Shown piece after piece: positions 32,418 to 40,046 of a DNA stretch of 40,316 nucleotides. Made by a program: the position numbers and the translations under genes. The notes below the pieces were generated by a model that was not told the DNA's origin, made no database searches, and was given only the letters and a program-made list of their open reading frames with translations. The DNA is from JTS-RE9 sp964649195. GTDB lineage: Bacteria > Planctomycetota > Phycisphaerae > Phycisphaerales > Phycisphaeraceae. The stretch spans positions 1-40,316 of the forward strand of contig CAZYPK010000031.1 of assembly GCA_964649195.1 (NCBI GenBank), given 5' to 3'. Each line of letters opens with the position of its first letter. Position 1 is the stretch's first letter.

Positions 32418-33317
32418 TCAGATGCCGGGCCGGGTGGCGATGCCGTGGTGGATGATCTTCAGAACGCGCTCGCGCTCCGCACCGCTGATGGGCAGGCGCG
32501 GCTCGCGCACCCATTCGCCGCCCAGACCGGTTTCCTGCACCGCCAGCTTGATGTATTGCACGAACTTGAGGTAGGTATCGAGCTTCATCAGCGGATAGAA
32601 CCACTTCCACAGTTCGCGGGCCTGATCCCATTTGCCTTCCTGCATGAGGTTCCAGAAATGCTGGTTTTCCTTGGGGAACGCGATGCCTGAGCCGGCGACC
32701 CAGCCATCGATGCCCAGGGCGGCGGACTGGAGAATCAGATCATCGACGCCGGAGAAAATGGCGAAGCGATCGCCCACCTCCAGGCGAAGCTCGGTGATGC
32801 GGCGGGTGTTGCCGGAGCTTTCCTTGATGGCGATGAGGTTCCCGATGTCGGTGAGGGTGGCGAACTGCGCCGGAGTGATGTCCACGTAATAGCCGATGGG
32901 GTTGTTGTAGAGCATCCAGGGCAGACCGGTGGCGGCGCCGACTTTTCGGAAGTGATTGATCGCCTCGGTTTCGTCGGCCTTGTAAACCATCGCGGGCATG
33001 ATCATGAAGCCGTCGGCGCCGAGCTTTTCGCAGTCGCGCACATAGTCGCAGGCCAGGGCGGTGCTCATCTCGGCGACGCCGCTGAGCACGGGGATGCGAC
33101 CGGCGACGGTCTTGACGGCCATCTCGACGACCGATCTTTTTTCAACGGGTGAAAGCGTCTGGCTTTCACCGAGCGAGCCGCACATGACCAGACCCTGGAT
33201 GCCGGAGTCGAGCAGCACCTGAATGTGCTTCGCGGTGGCATCGAGATCGAGCGACTGATCCTTGCGGAACTGCGTGGTGATGGCGGGGAAGACGCCTTGC
33301 CATTGGGGTTGGGACAT
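32418..33317 (-). CDS. DapA-family lyase, probable pyrroline-4-hydroxy-2-carboxylate deaminase
   Basis: A 299-residue class I aldolase-fold protein of the dihydrodipicolinate synthase family. The Schiff-base lysine is Lys165 (LIAIKESSGN), the partner tyrosine is Tyr137 (MLYNNPIGYY), and GSLGESQTLSPVEK is the pyruvate-binding-type loop with a Ser-Leu in place of the usual TTGE. Translation is taken from MSQPQWQGV at 33317; the extension to 33359 is not family-like. Given the epimerase and oxidase directly downstream, the likely reaction is deamination of pyrroline-4-hydroxy-2-carboxylate to 2-oxoglutarate semialdehyde. The semialdehyde dehydrogenase that would finish the pathway is not in the window. 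Confidence 0.85.
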   Translation of the reverse strand: MSQPQWQGVFPAITTQFRKDQSLDLDATAKHIQVLLDSGIQGLVMCGSLGESQTLSPVEKRSVVEMAVKTVAGRIPVLSGVAEMSTALACDYVRDCEKLGADGFMIMPAMVYKADETEAINHFRKVGAATGLPWMLYNNPIGYYVDITPAQFATLTDIGNLIAIKESSGNTRRITELRLEVGDRFAIFSGVDDLILQSAALGIDGWVAGSGIAFPKENQHFWNLMQEGKWDQARELWKWFYPLMKLDTYLKFVQYIKLAVQETGLGGEWVREPRLPISGAERERVLKIIHHGIATRPGI

Positions 33318-33352
33318 GGAATGGTTCTCGGTGGTGGTGCGGGGATTGCCAC

Positions 33353-33397
33353 GCCGCAAGCGGCTTGAACGCGGGGTTATTCGGGGATTTCAACATC
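33353..33397. repeat. Partial, diverged copy of the 88-base element
   Basis: GCCGCAAGCGGCTTG, then GGTTATTCGGGGATTTC, match the right half of the elements at 10801 and 14135 with several changes. It overlaps the last codons of the ComEA-like gene, so the present C-terminus of that protein may come from the repeat. Confidence 0.55.
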
Positions 33398-33703
33398 GAA
33401 GGTGATGTAGGGTTCGATTTTTCTCATCGTCACGGGTCCGATGAAACGGATGGCTTTAAGGTCTTCGAGGGAACGGAACGGGCCGTGGGTTTGGCGATGT
33501 TCGACGATGGATTCGCCGATCTTCGAGCTGATGCCGCTGAGCAGGCTGAGCGTGGCGACATCGGCCTGATTGATGTTGATGCGAAAGCCCGTCGGCCTCG
33601 GTTCCATCCGATCGCGGCGGGCCGGGTGCGTCAGCCAGTGAACGACCGTCGCGGCAAGCAGCGCGATGATCAGCAGTGCCCCGATGCGCCCGAGTGCGGA
33701 CAC
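33377..33703 (-). CDS. ComEA-like helix-hairpin-helix protein
   Basis: A 108-residue protein with one N-terminal membrane helix (about residues 6-24) and a C-terminal ComEA-type double helix-hairpin-helix domain: ININQADVATLSLLSGISSKIGESIVEHRQTHGPFRSLEDLKAIRFIGPVTMRKIEPYI. ComEA proteins bind incoming double-stranded DNA in the periplasm during natural transformation. Planctomycetes carry many short copies whose role is untested. The start is GTG at 33703 with GGAGTGAGG upstream, formed partly by the 3' end of the GH10-like gene, so the two genes are probably co-translated. Confidence 0.85.
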   Translation of the reverse strand: MSALGRIGALLIIALLAATVVHWLTHPARRDRMEPRPTGFRININQADVATLSLLSGISSKIGESIVEHRQTHGPFRSLEDLKAIRFIGPVTMRKIEPYITFDVEIPE

Positions 33704-33709
33704 GCAGCC

Positions 33710-35254
33710 TCACTCCTTGGCCTTGGCCGCATGGGTGAGCTTGACCGGGCTGTTCGACTGCAACGCCTTGCGGAACGCGCCCAACCGCTTGAAGGCGGTC
33801 TTCGCCCCAAGGTCCTCGGACATCAGCCCGCTCATCGGCAGCTCGATGTCGGGATGGTCAACAATCTCGTGCCAGACGACCGCTTCAATGTAAGGCTTGC
33901 TCATCGCAATGTTGAACACCGCCTCGAGCCAGTGCCCCTGCACCATCGAAGACCAGGGCTTGCGCCAGTGACCACAGTCGGGATCGACCGGCTCCTTGGG
34001 ATCAGGCGATACGATCATCATCTGCGTCACCATCTCGCTGGGCACCGCGACCGTCAGGTAGATCGGCTTGTTGAAGGTCGCAAACTGATCGAGCATGTTG
34101 CTCACCTGCATCAGGTCGCGGGCAAACTGCCCCGGCTGCGACTGCCCCATCAGCAGCTTGATCGCCAGGCCATCGAAACTCACCGCGCCTTGAATGAGAA
34201 GGTCGGCATACATCAGCGGCGGAATCGATCGCTGATTCGCCGCGTAATACTCGCCAAACGGCTGGCGAATCTCGATCAGCGCCTTGCTCGACGGCTGAAT
34301 CTCCTTCGCCAGCAGCGTGGCCATCCGCGTCAGATCCAGAAGCTGGTCGAAGCTGAAACCGAAGTGGCTGTTGATGTGCAGGCCCGAGACGACATTCCAA
34401 AGCTTCACCGAATCCTTGTATCGCGTGATGACCCGCTCGGTGTGTTCGTAAAGCAGATCGCGAACCGTGTCGTAGTCGTGCTCCCAGATGTAAACCCAGT
34501 CGGGCAGCACGCTCGAATCAAAACTCACCACCGGCCCGGCCACCACCGGCATGCGGCTGGCCTTGGCCCATTCGACCCACCCATCGAGCCGGGTCCAGCG
34601 GTATTCGCCTTCCTCCGGCGCCAGCTCGCGCCAGGGCGTGGGCAGCACGGCAAAGTCGAAGTTGTTCAGCAGCCCCGCACGCACGCGCTCATGAGGCTGC
34701 GCGAGCACCACGCCGGCCCCGACGGGAAAGCGGGGAATCGCCGCGGAGTTCTTCCGCTTGTTGAGCAGCGTTTCCGCATGGGTCAGGGCCAGTTCCTCGC
34801 TGCCATCGACACTGGCGATGAGGCAATCGTTGGCGAATTTGTCAGCCTTGACGTTATCGACATCAAGATGGCTCAGGGCTTCGATGAAAAGTTTGCGGGC
34901 CAGTTCCAGGCGCTTGGAGACGGGATGATCATCAGGCACATCGAACAGGCCCCAGTCCTCCATCTTGTTGTAGAGCGTCATCAGCCGATGCCGCGCCAGT
35001 TCGAGGGACAGCAGATAAGGTTCGCTCCGTTCAGGGAGCAGGCAGGTTTGAACCGTGAGATCGCCGCATGGCCCGACGGGATACTGGACAGCCAGCGAAG
35101 CGGGACCGGTCTCCCGTTTTTCGCAGATGAGCATGCCGTCCTCGAAACGGATCTCGCCGCGCATGGCGCTGCTGTCGGAACCGAGGAGGTAAGCGTTGCG
35201 CACGCTCCATCGTCTGGCAGGCTGACCGTTGTCCATGAGCTGAAACTTGAGCAT
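33710..35254 (-). CDS. GH10-like (xylanase-fold) protein lacking the usual catalytic motifs
   Basis: A 514-residue protein. An N-terminal beta-rich domain (about residues 1-150) precedes a GH10-like TIM barrel: NNFDFAVLPTPWRELAPEEGEYRWTRLDGWVEWAKASRMPVVAGPVVSFDSSVLPDWV follows the start of GH10 xylanases. The acid/base segment, normally WDVVNEA, reads WNVVSGLH, so the Glu is replaced. The nucleophile segment, normally xTELD, reads YLTVAVPSEMV. No signal peptide is seen. It may be a carbohydrate-binding or structural protein rather than a hydrolase. A good promoter lies just upstream, eight bases from the ATG, so the mRNA is probably leaderless. Planctomycetes often carry such proteins. Confidence 0.75.
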   Translation of the reverse strand: MLKFQLMDNGQPARRWSVRNAYLLGSDSSAMRGEIRFEDGMLICEKRETGPASLAVQYPVGPCGDLTVQTCLLPERSEPYLLSLELARHRLMTLYNKMEDWGLFDVPDDHPVSKRLELARKLFIEALSHLDVDNVKADKFANDCLIASVDGSEELALTHAETLLNKRKNSAAIPRFPVGAGVVLAQPHERVRAGLLNNFDFAVLPTPWRELAPEEGEYRWTRLDGWVEWAKASRMPVVAGPVVSFDSSVLPDWVYIWEHDYDTVRDLLYEHTERVITRYKDSVKLWNVVSGLHINSHFGFSFDQLLDLTRMATLLAKEIQPSSKALIEIRQPFGEYYAANQRSIPPLMYADLLIQGAVSFDGLAIKLLMGQSQPGQFARDLMQVSNMLDQFATFNKPIYLTVAVPSEMVTQMMIVSPDPKEPVDPDCGHWRKPWSSMVQGHWLEAVFNIAMSKPYIEAVVWHEIVDHPDIELPMSGLMSEDLGAKTAFKRLGAFRKALQSNSPVKLTHAAKAKE

Positions 35255-35262
35255 CGCGGACG

Positions 35263-35291
35263 ATTATGGGAGAAGCGGGAAGGGAAAGCAA
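35263..35291 (-). promoter_or_regulatory. Promoter for the GH10-like/ComEA-like operon
   Basis: On the minus strand TTGCTT (35286-35291) and CATAAT (35263-35268) are separated by 17 bases. The -10 box ends eight bases before the ATG at 35254, which predicts a leaderless transcript. Confidence 0.55.
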
Positions 35292-35294
35292 AAG

Positions 35295-35411
35295 CGGAAA
35301 ATCAGGAAAACATGAAAGCAGGAAAACATGAAATGAGCGTCGCGTGTCGTTCAGTCCTTGGGTGGGACTTCATTTCCTGTTTTCCTGCTTTCATGTTTTC
35401 CTGATTTTCCG
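35295..35411. repeat. 42-base inverted repeat between divergent promoters
   Basis: Arms 35295-35336 and 35370-35411 pair with one mismatch around a 33-base loop. Each arm contains AATCAGGAAAACATGAAAGC, itself built from GGAAAACATGAAA-like tandem pieces. It fills most of the 306-base gap between the GH10-like and HEAT-repeat genes, which holds no other gene. Confidence 0.88.
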
Positions 35412-35430
35412 TTTTCCCGCACCCCCCGAT

Positions 35431-35460
35431 TTGACGCCGCCCCACCTTTGCCGGTAAATT
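35431..35460 (+). promoter_or_regulatory. Possible promoter for the HEAT-repeat gene
   Basis: TTGACG (35431-35436) and TAAATT (35455-35460) with an 18-base spacer, about 100 bases before the ATG at 35561. The -10 match is weak. Confidence 0.35.
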
Positions 35461-35560
35461 GCCTAAACCTCGATCCTTCCTTGGGATCAAGCCCCGACAG
35501 TCCGTCGGAAACCACCGGCAACATCACCCCCGGTTCATTCTTAGCCACGGAGTGACGCTC

Positions 35561-37729
35561 ATGCGTACTGGCCACGTCGCCGCCTTCTCTTTGTCGCTCG
35601 TGATTCTTCTTTCCCTCGCCGGTCCCGTGAGGGCTCAGAACCTTTCGGTTGCCGACCACTGGGAGGAACTGGTCCACAACATTCAGATCGCCAAGCCCGA
35701 TGTCGCCCTGGGACATGGCCAATGGCTGCTCAATGAATCGCCCGAAGCCGAGCTGCTCGACGCGGTGGAAGCCAGTCGCGTGGCCACCACCTACGAGGTG
35801 ATTCTCGAACGCGCCCAGAAGGTCGAAACCACCAAGGACATGGCGACCAAACTGGTCAAGAAAATCCAGGATGCCCGCTTCAAACGGGCCCGCGATCCCG
35901 AACGCATTCGGCAGGACATCCAGAAGCTCGCCCAGGGCGAGCGAGCCCGGCAGAACGCCCTGGAGCGGCTGCGCGTCGCCGGTCAGTTCGCTTCCAAGGA
36001 ACTGCTCAAGACCTTGCAGAACCCCGATGAAACCCGGATGCACCCCTACGTGCTCGGCGCGATGGTGACCATCGGCCGCGACATGGTCTATCCCCTCGCC
36101 GAAGCCCTGGGCAGCCTCGAAGCGGTGCCGATGGGTCAGGTGGCCGAGGTGCTTGGCGAAGTCGGCTACCCCCGCGCCTTGCCCTACCTCAAGCGCGTCA
36201 TGGAAGACTCGAAGGTCGATGCCCACGCCAAGTCGCTCGTCGCCCGGGCCTACCTTCAGATTGCCAAGTCGCAAGGGCTGACCGAGGAAATCTCCGCGGC
36301 ACACCTGTTCTTGGCCCTGGGTCGCAACTTCTACACCGCCGCCACCGATGGCAAGAACGTCATCCCCGGCATCGATGATGTGGATGACACCGGCGTGATC
36401 TGGGTTTACAACACCGATGCCGGCCTCGTCGATATCCACGTGCCCAGCGCCATCTTCGGCGATGTGCTGGCTCACCGCGCCGCCCGTGCCGCCCTTCAGC
36501 TTCAACCTGATCTTGATCAGGCCCTGAGCCTCTGGCTGATGGCGAACCTTCGCCGGGAAAACCGCATCCCCGAAGGCGGCAAGGACCAGAGCTATCCGCC
36601 CACCTGGCACAGCCCGATGTTCTATCTCAAGGCTTCGCACCCGCTGCGGGCCCATGATGTGCTCGAACGCGCCCTCAACGATGGCGATGCGGAACTCTCC
36701 CGCGATGCCATCAAGGCGCTGGGCGACATCGCCGGCACCGATGCGCTGGTCAACAAGGAAGGCACGATCCAGCCGTTGCTGCGGGCGCTGGGCTACCCCG
36801 ATCGCCGCGTTCGTTATGAAGCGGCGTTCGCCCTGACCAACGCCCGGCCCAAGGCGGCGTTCCCCGGCAGCTTCCGCGTCGTGCCCGTCCTCGCCGAGGC
36901 CGTGCGCCAGACCGAAAACCGTTACGCCCTGGTCATCGCCGATTCACAGGATGGCTACAACACGCTCGCCTCGGTGCTCAAGGACCTGGGCTACAGCGCT
37001 TTCGGCGGAACGAGCCTCGAAGCCTCTTCCGATGAACTGACGCTCAAGCCGGGCATCGATCTGATCGTCACCAACCTGGATGCGGCAGGCATCACCGCGC
37101 TGTACGAAAAGACCGTGTCGGATTACAAGCTGGCTGCGGTGCCCCTGGTCGCGGTCGGCACGCAGGGGACGGTGATCCGTTTGAACGACACCTTCCGCGA
37201 CAACCGCCGGGTGTTCGCCATTGAAACCAGCGACGATGCCGCCAAACTCAAGCCCGGCTTCGAGCAGGCCCGCGCCAGCTACGCCGGCAAGGAGATTGGC
37301 GCCGATGAAGCGGCCAAATACGCCGGCCAGTCGCTGGCCCTGCTGCGCGAAATCGTGATGAGCCGCGATGAGGTTTACAACGTTCTGGACTCGCAGCCGG
37401 CCCTGCTCGAAGCGCTGAGCAAGGACAGCCGGCAGGAAATCGTCCAGCAGGTCGGCCATGTGCTGGCCCTGATCAACACGGAAGACGCCCAGAAGGCCCT
37501 GGCCGATGCGGCGCTTGACGACACCCGCCCCGAAGAGACCCGCATCGCCATCCTCGGCAGCCTCGCCGAGTCCGCCACGCACTACGGCTCCAAGCTCAAC
37601 GAGGTGCAACTCGACGGCCTCCGCAAACTGCTCGACACCGCCAAGGGCGACCTGGGCATCGCCGCCGCCCGCGCCTTCGGCGCCCACAGCCAGCCCACCG
37701 CAAAAGTGGTCGATCTGATCACCAAGTAA
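35561..37729 (+). CDS. Secreted HEAT-repeat protein with a receiver-like C-terminal domain
   Basis: A 722-residue protein with a signal peptide (MRTGHVAAFSLSLVILLSLAGPVRAQN), starting at ATG 35561 after GGAG. The mature protein is mainly helical, with HEAT/PBS-like repeats: LRVAGQFASKELLKTLQNPDETRMHPYVLGAMVTIGRDMVYPLAEALGSLE, VLERALNDGDAELSRDAIKALGDIAG and RALGYPDRRVRYEAAFALTNARP. Residues about 455-560 (ALVIADSQDGYNTLASVLKDLGYSAFGGTSLEASSDELTLKPGIDLIVTNLD) resemble a response-regulator receiver fold, but the phospho-acceptor Asp is not obvious. It probably acts as a periplasmic protein-binding scaffold. The gene stands alone and ends with a good terminator. No specific function can be read. 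Confidence 0.8.
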   Translation: MRTGHVAAFSLSLVILLSLAGPVRAQNLSVADHWEELVHNIQIAKPDVALGHGQWLLNESPEAELLDAVEASRVATTYEVILERAQKVETTKDMATKLVKKIQDARFKRARDPERIRQDIQKLAQGERARQNALERLRVAGQFASKELLKTLQNPDETRMHPYVLGAMVTIGRDMVYPLAEALGSLEAVPMGQVAEVLGEVGYPRALPYLKRVMEDSKVDAHAKSLVARAYLQIAKSQGLTEEISAAHLFLALGRNFYTAATDGKNVIPGIDDVDDTGVIWVYNTDAGLVDIHVPSAIFGDVLAHRAARAALQLQPDLDQALSLWLMANLRRENRIPEGGKDQSYPPTWHSPMFYLKASHPLRAHDVLERALNDGDAELSRDAIKALGDIAGTDALVNKEGTIQPLLRALGYPDRRVRYEAAFALTNARPKAAFPGSFRVVPVLAEAVRQTENRYALVIADSQDGYNTLASVLKDLGYSAFGGTSLEASSDELTLKPGIDLIVTNLDAAGITALYEKTVSDYKLAAVPLVAVGTQGTVIRLNDTFRDNRRVFAIETSDDAAKLKPGFEQARASYAGKEIGADEAAKYAGQSLALLREIVMSRDEVYNVLDSQPALLEALSKDSRQEIVQQVGHVLALINTEDAQKALADAALDDTRPEETRIAILGSLAESATHYGSKLNEVQLDGLRKLLDTAKGDLGIAAARAFGAHSQPTAKVVDLITK

Positions 37730-37756
37730 GCGATTCACTTACCGGTTAATCCACCA

Positions 37757-37789
37757 AGGCAGACGTCATCCAGGGCGTCTGCCTTTTTT
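37757..37789 (+). terminator. Intrinsic terminator after the HEAT-repeat gene
   Basis: AGGCAGACG pairs with CGTCTGCCT across a 10-base loop, followed directly by a run of T (37784-37789). It lies 28 bases after the stop codon. Confidence 0.88.
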
Positions 37790-37873
37790 CTTCCGCCGCT
37801 TGCGGCGTAGCAACGTCAGTGCGGCAACGGTTACATCACAACCTGAGTTTCGGAATAAGAAATGAATCCGAAC

Positions 37874-38164
37874 TCATATCACCACCATCCCGCTCTCGGC
37901 CTCCGGCACGCCCGCGCCCATGAAGGTCGATGCCTCGCGTGCCGCCGATTCGTTGCCGCCCAGATCGACGATGAGGATCTGGTCCTCCTTCAGGTTCACG
38001 AGGTCGCGCAGGGCCGATTCCAGGCGGACGCGGTCGATGGCTTTTAATGTGCAATAGAAGACGGAATACTGCCATCCTTCGCCATAGGCCTTCATGAGCT
38101 TGTGGACCTTGCGCAACCGTTTGTCGTCGCGGATGTCGTAGCAGACGAGGTAGCAGCGTCGCAT
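37874..38164 (-). CDS. cas2: CRISPR-associated endonuclease Cas2
   Basis: A 96-residue Cas2 with the ferredoxin-like fold. MRRCYLVCYDIRDDKRLRKVHKLMKAYG carries the first strand and the conserved Asp of the YDI motif. GWQYSVFYCTLKAIDRVRLESALRDLV is the central helix and strand, and DQILIVDLG is the last core strand. Cas2 forms the adaptation complex with Cas1 that inserts new spacers. ATG 38164 has GGAG eight bases upstream and is preferred to the GTG at 38173. It follows the cas4-cas1 stop after 43 bases on the same strand. No repeats are seen downstream. Confidence 0.93.
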   Translation of the reverse strand: MRRCYLVCYDIRDDKRLRKVHKLMKAYGEGWQYSVFYCTLKAIDRVRLESALRDLVNLKEDQILIVDLGGNESAAREASTFMGAGVPEAESGMVVI

Positions 38165-38207
38165 GGGAATCACTCCGGAGCGCCGGGCCGGGAACGGCCC
38201 GGCTCGC

Positions 38208-40046
38208 TTATCGCGTCGTGAGAAACGCCAGCGTCGGCACCTCGCCCAGGAGCCAGGCGGCGATCAGGCGGGCGTGCAGCATGAGCATGCGGCGGTAGCT
38301 GAGGCGGTACTCGAAGGTCGGATGAGTGACTTGCGTTTCCATGCGCCGGCCGTAGGCGCCGAAGAAGGCCTTGCGGCCGTAGTCGGTCATGGCGCAGCCG
38401 GAGGCGGTGTTCAGAAAGTGGCCTTCGGTCAGCTCGCCGCGGTTGAAGGCGGAGACGGCGACGGAATCGGCGATGAGCGGGCGAAACGGTTCCATCAGAT
38501 CCAGCGCCAGCGCGGGCCGGCCGGGGCGGGATACGTGCATCGCGCCGATGCCCGGTTCGAGACTGGCCAGGCGGCAAGCCGCGACGCACTCATTCGTCAG
38601 CATCGAGTAGGCGAAGGAGAGCACGCTGTTGATCGGGTCCGGCGGCGGGCGGCGCTTGCGGCCGTTGGCGTCGAAGCGATCCGCGATTTCCTTGACGCCG
38701 ACTTTGAACATGCCCGCGAAATGCCCGAAGTAGATCGCGGCGGCGTTGCCTTCGTGGCCGCGAAGCTCGTCGATCGTCGCGGCCTTGCCGGCGGATTCAA
38801 TGGCCTCCTGCATGTCGGCGGCGGTGCGCGAAGGAAGGTCGGCATGATTCCGCATCAGCAGCGTGCGCTGGTTGGCGATCTTGGCGATCGTGATCGCGCG
38901 GGCCAGTTCGAGGGCTTTTTCAGGCCGATCCAGCGTGCGCACCTGCGCGGCGCGCACGGCGGCGCTGGTCGGCCCCATCGGGTCCATCATCGCGGTCAGC
39001 CGGCCGGCGGCGGAGAGGAACGCGACGGGCACCTCCTGATCCGCGAAGACCACCAGCGCCTGCGTGGAGACCTGCACGCCGCCGAGCAGCGCGAGGGATT
39101 CGAGATTCGCCAGCGGCAGGTCGCGGACAAGCCGGCCTTCCCTGTCGGTGACGCGGACGGACTGGCCCCGCACGCCGACCTTGACGCCTTCGCGCTGGAG
39201 GACGACGTGGATGCCGTCGTCGCGCGGCGGCCAGAGCTTGCGCGGCGTGAGGTCATCGGCGCTGGGCGATGCGATGCCCTTTCCATCCGCCGCGGCGGAA
39301 CCTTCAACGGGCAGCGCGGTGAAACGCTGATGATTGATTTCATCGGGCAGGCAGATCGGCTGGAGCGAGCAACGCGGACAGCGCGGATCGTTCACCAGCG
39401 GCGCGGGCCGTGCGCCCGTTGCGGCGAGCTTGGCGGCTTCGAGTTCCGCCAGGGCATCGTTGCGCAGCGTTTCATCCACAACGACGCGCAGCTTCAACTT
39501 CTCCGCCGCGTAGTAGAGATACGCTTCGGGAACCGTGTAGCCCGCCTCTTCAAGCAGCAGCACTTGAAGACCCAACTGCACGCGGTCCGTCGGCCACGGC
39601 TCGGGCAGCGGGATGAGCCTGGGTTCCTCCATCATGTCATCGATGGGCTCGGTTGACGACATGCCGCTGTGCCTGGGCTTGCCCTTGCGATACTCCACGG
39701 GAACGGCACGGCTGCCCTCGATCTCCGTGAGATCGAGGGTCCCGGTGATCCCAAGCCGGTCGCTGGTCAGCGCCAGGCTTCGGATGGAACGGGGACGATC
39801 GGGGTCGGCCTCGCCCTTTTCGAGTTTTTCGACGGCGGGATGATCCGATGCCTTCACCGACTTGCCCGGCTCGGCCGGCGCGGCACTCGGACGATCCACG
39901 CGCCTGTGAACGCCGGCTCCCTGCTCGGTGTCCGCACTGGGAATGAAAACCCCTTCCACCGTCATGTAGTAGAAGAGGCGCGGACAATAGGCATGTTCCG
40001 CGACACCCCGGCATGGCCAGATGCTGCCTTCCATATAGGACAGCAT
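38208..40046 (-). CDS. cas4-cas1: CRISPR-associated Cas4-Cas1 fusion
   Basis: A 612-residue natural fusion. The Cas4 part (about 1-240) has the iron-sulphur cysteines Cys21 (AYCPRLFYY), Cys223, Cys226 and Cys232 (CPRCSLQPIC) and the RecB-type nuclease residues Asp105 (GTLDL) and Glu118 (VEYRKGK). The Cas1 part (about 275-612) has the integrase residues Glu432 (HEGNAA), His504 (AMHVS) and Glu519 (DLMEPFRP). Cas4 trims prespacers and defines PAM orientation; Cas1 with Cas2 integrates them. Such fusions are typical of type I-G (formerly I-U) and some type V-B loci. The ATG at 40046 has GGAG upstream. No effector genes are in view; in type I-G they usually lie upstream, beyond the window end. Confidence 0.95.
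   Translation of the reverse strand: MLSYMEGSIWPCRGVAEHAYCPRLFYYMTVEGVFIPSADTEQGAGVHRRVDRPSAAPAEPGKSVKASDHPAVEKLEKGEADPDRPRSIRSLALTSDRLGITGTLDLTEIEGSRAVPVEYRKGKPRHSGMSSTEPIDDMMEEPRLIPLPEPWPTDRVQLGLQVLLLEEAGYTVPEAYLYYAAEKLKLRVVVDETLRNDALAELEAAKLAATGARPAPLVNDPRCPRCSLQPICLPDEINHQRFTALPVEGSAAADGKGIASPSADDLTPRKLWPPRDDGIHVVLQREGVKVGVRGQSVRVTDREGRLVRDLPLANLESLALLGGVQVSTQALVVFADQEVPVAFLSAAGRLTAMMDPMGPTSAAVRAAQVRTLDRPEKALELARAITIAKIANQRTLLMRNHADLPSRTAADMQEAIESAGKAATIDELRGHEGNAAAIYFGHFAGMFKVGVKEIADRFDANGRKRRPPPDPINSVLSFAYSMLTNECVAACRLASLEPGIGAMHVSRPGRPALALDLMEPFRPLIADSVAVSAFNRGELTEGHFLNTASGCAMTDYGRKAFFGAYGRRMETQVTHPTFEYRLSYRRMLMLHARLIAAWLLGEVPTLAFLTTR

Noticed and set aside
33365..35404. Long plus-strand frame (679 codons) opposite the ComEA-like and GH10-like genes
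   Set aside because: High GC content at third positions keeps the antisense frame open. It has no domain signature and spans two real genes and a hairpin.
37790..37873. CRISPR array or leader downstream of cas2
   Set aside because: Only a terminator, a short GCCGCTTGCGGCG palindrome and unique sequence are present; there are no regularly spaced repeats.
38163..39656. Plus-strand frame of 497 codons opposite cas4-cas1
   Set aside because: It is an antisense shadow of a gene with full catalytic motifs.
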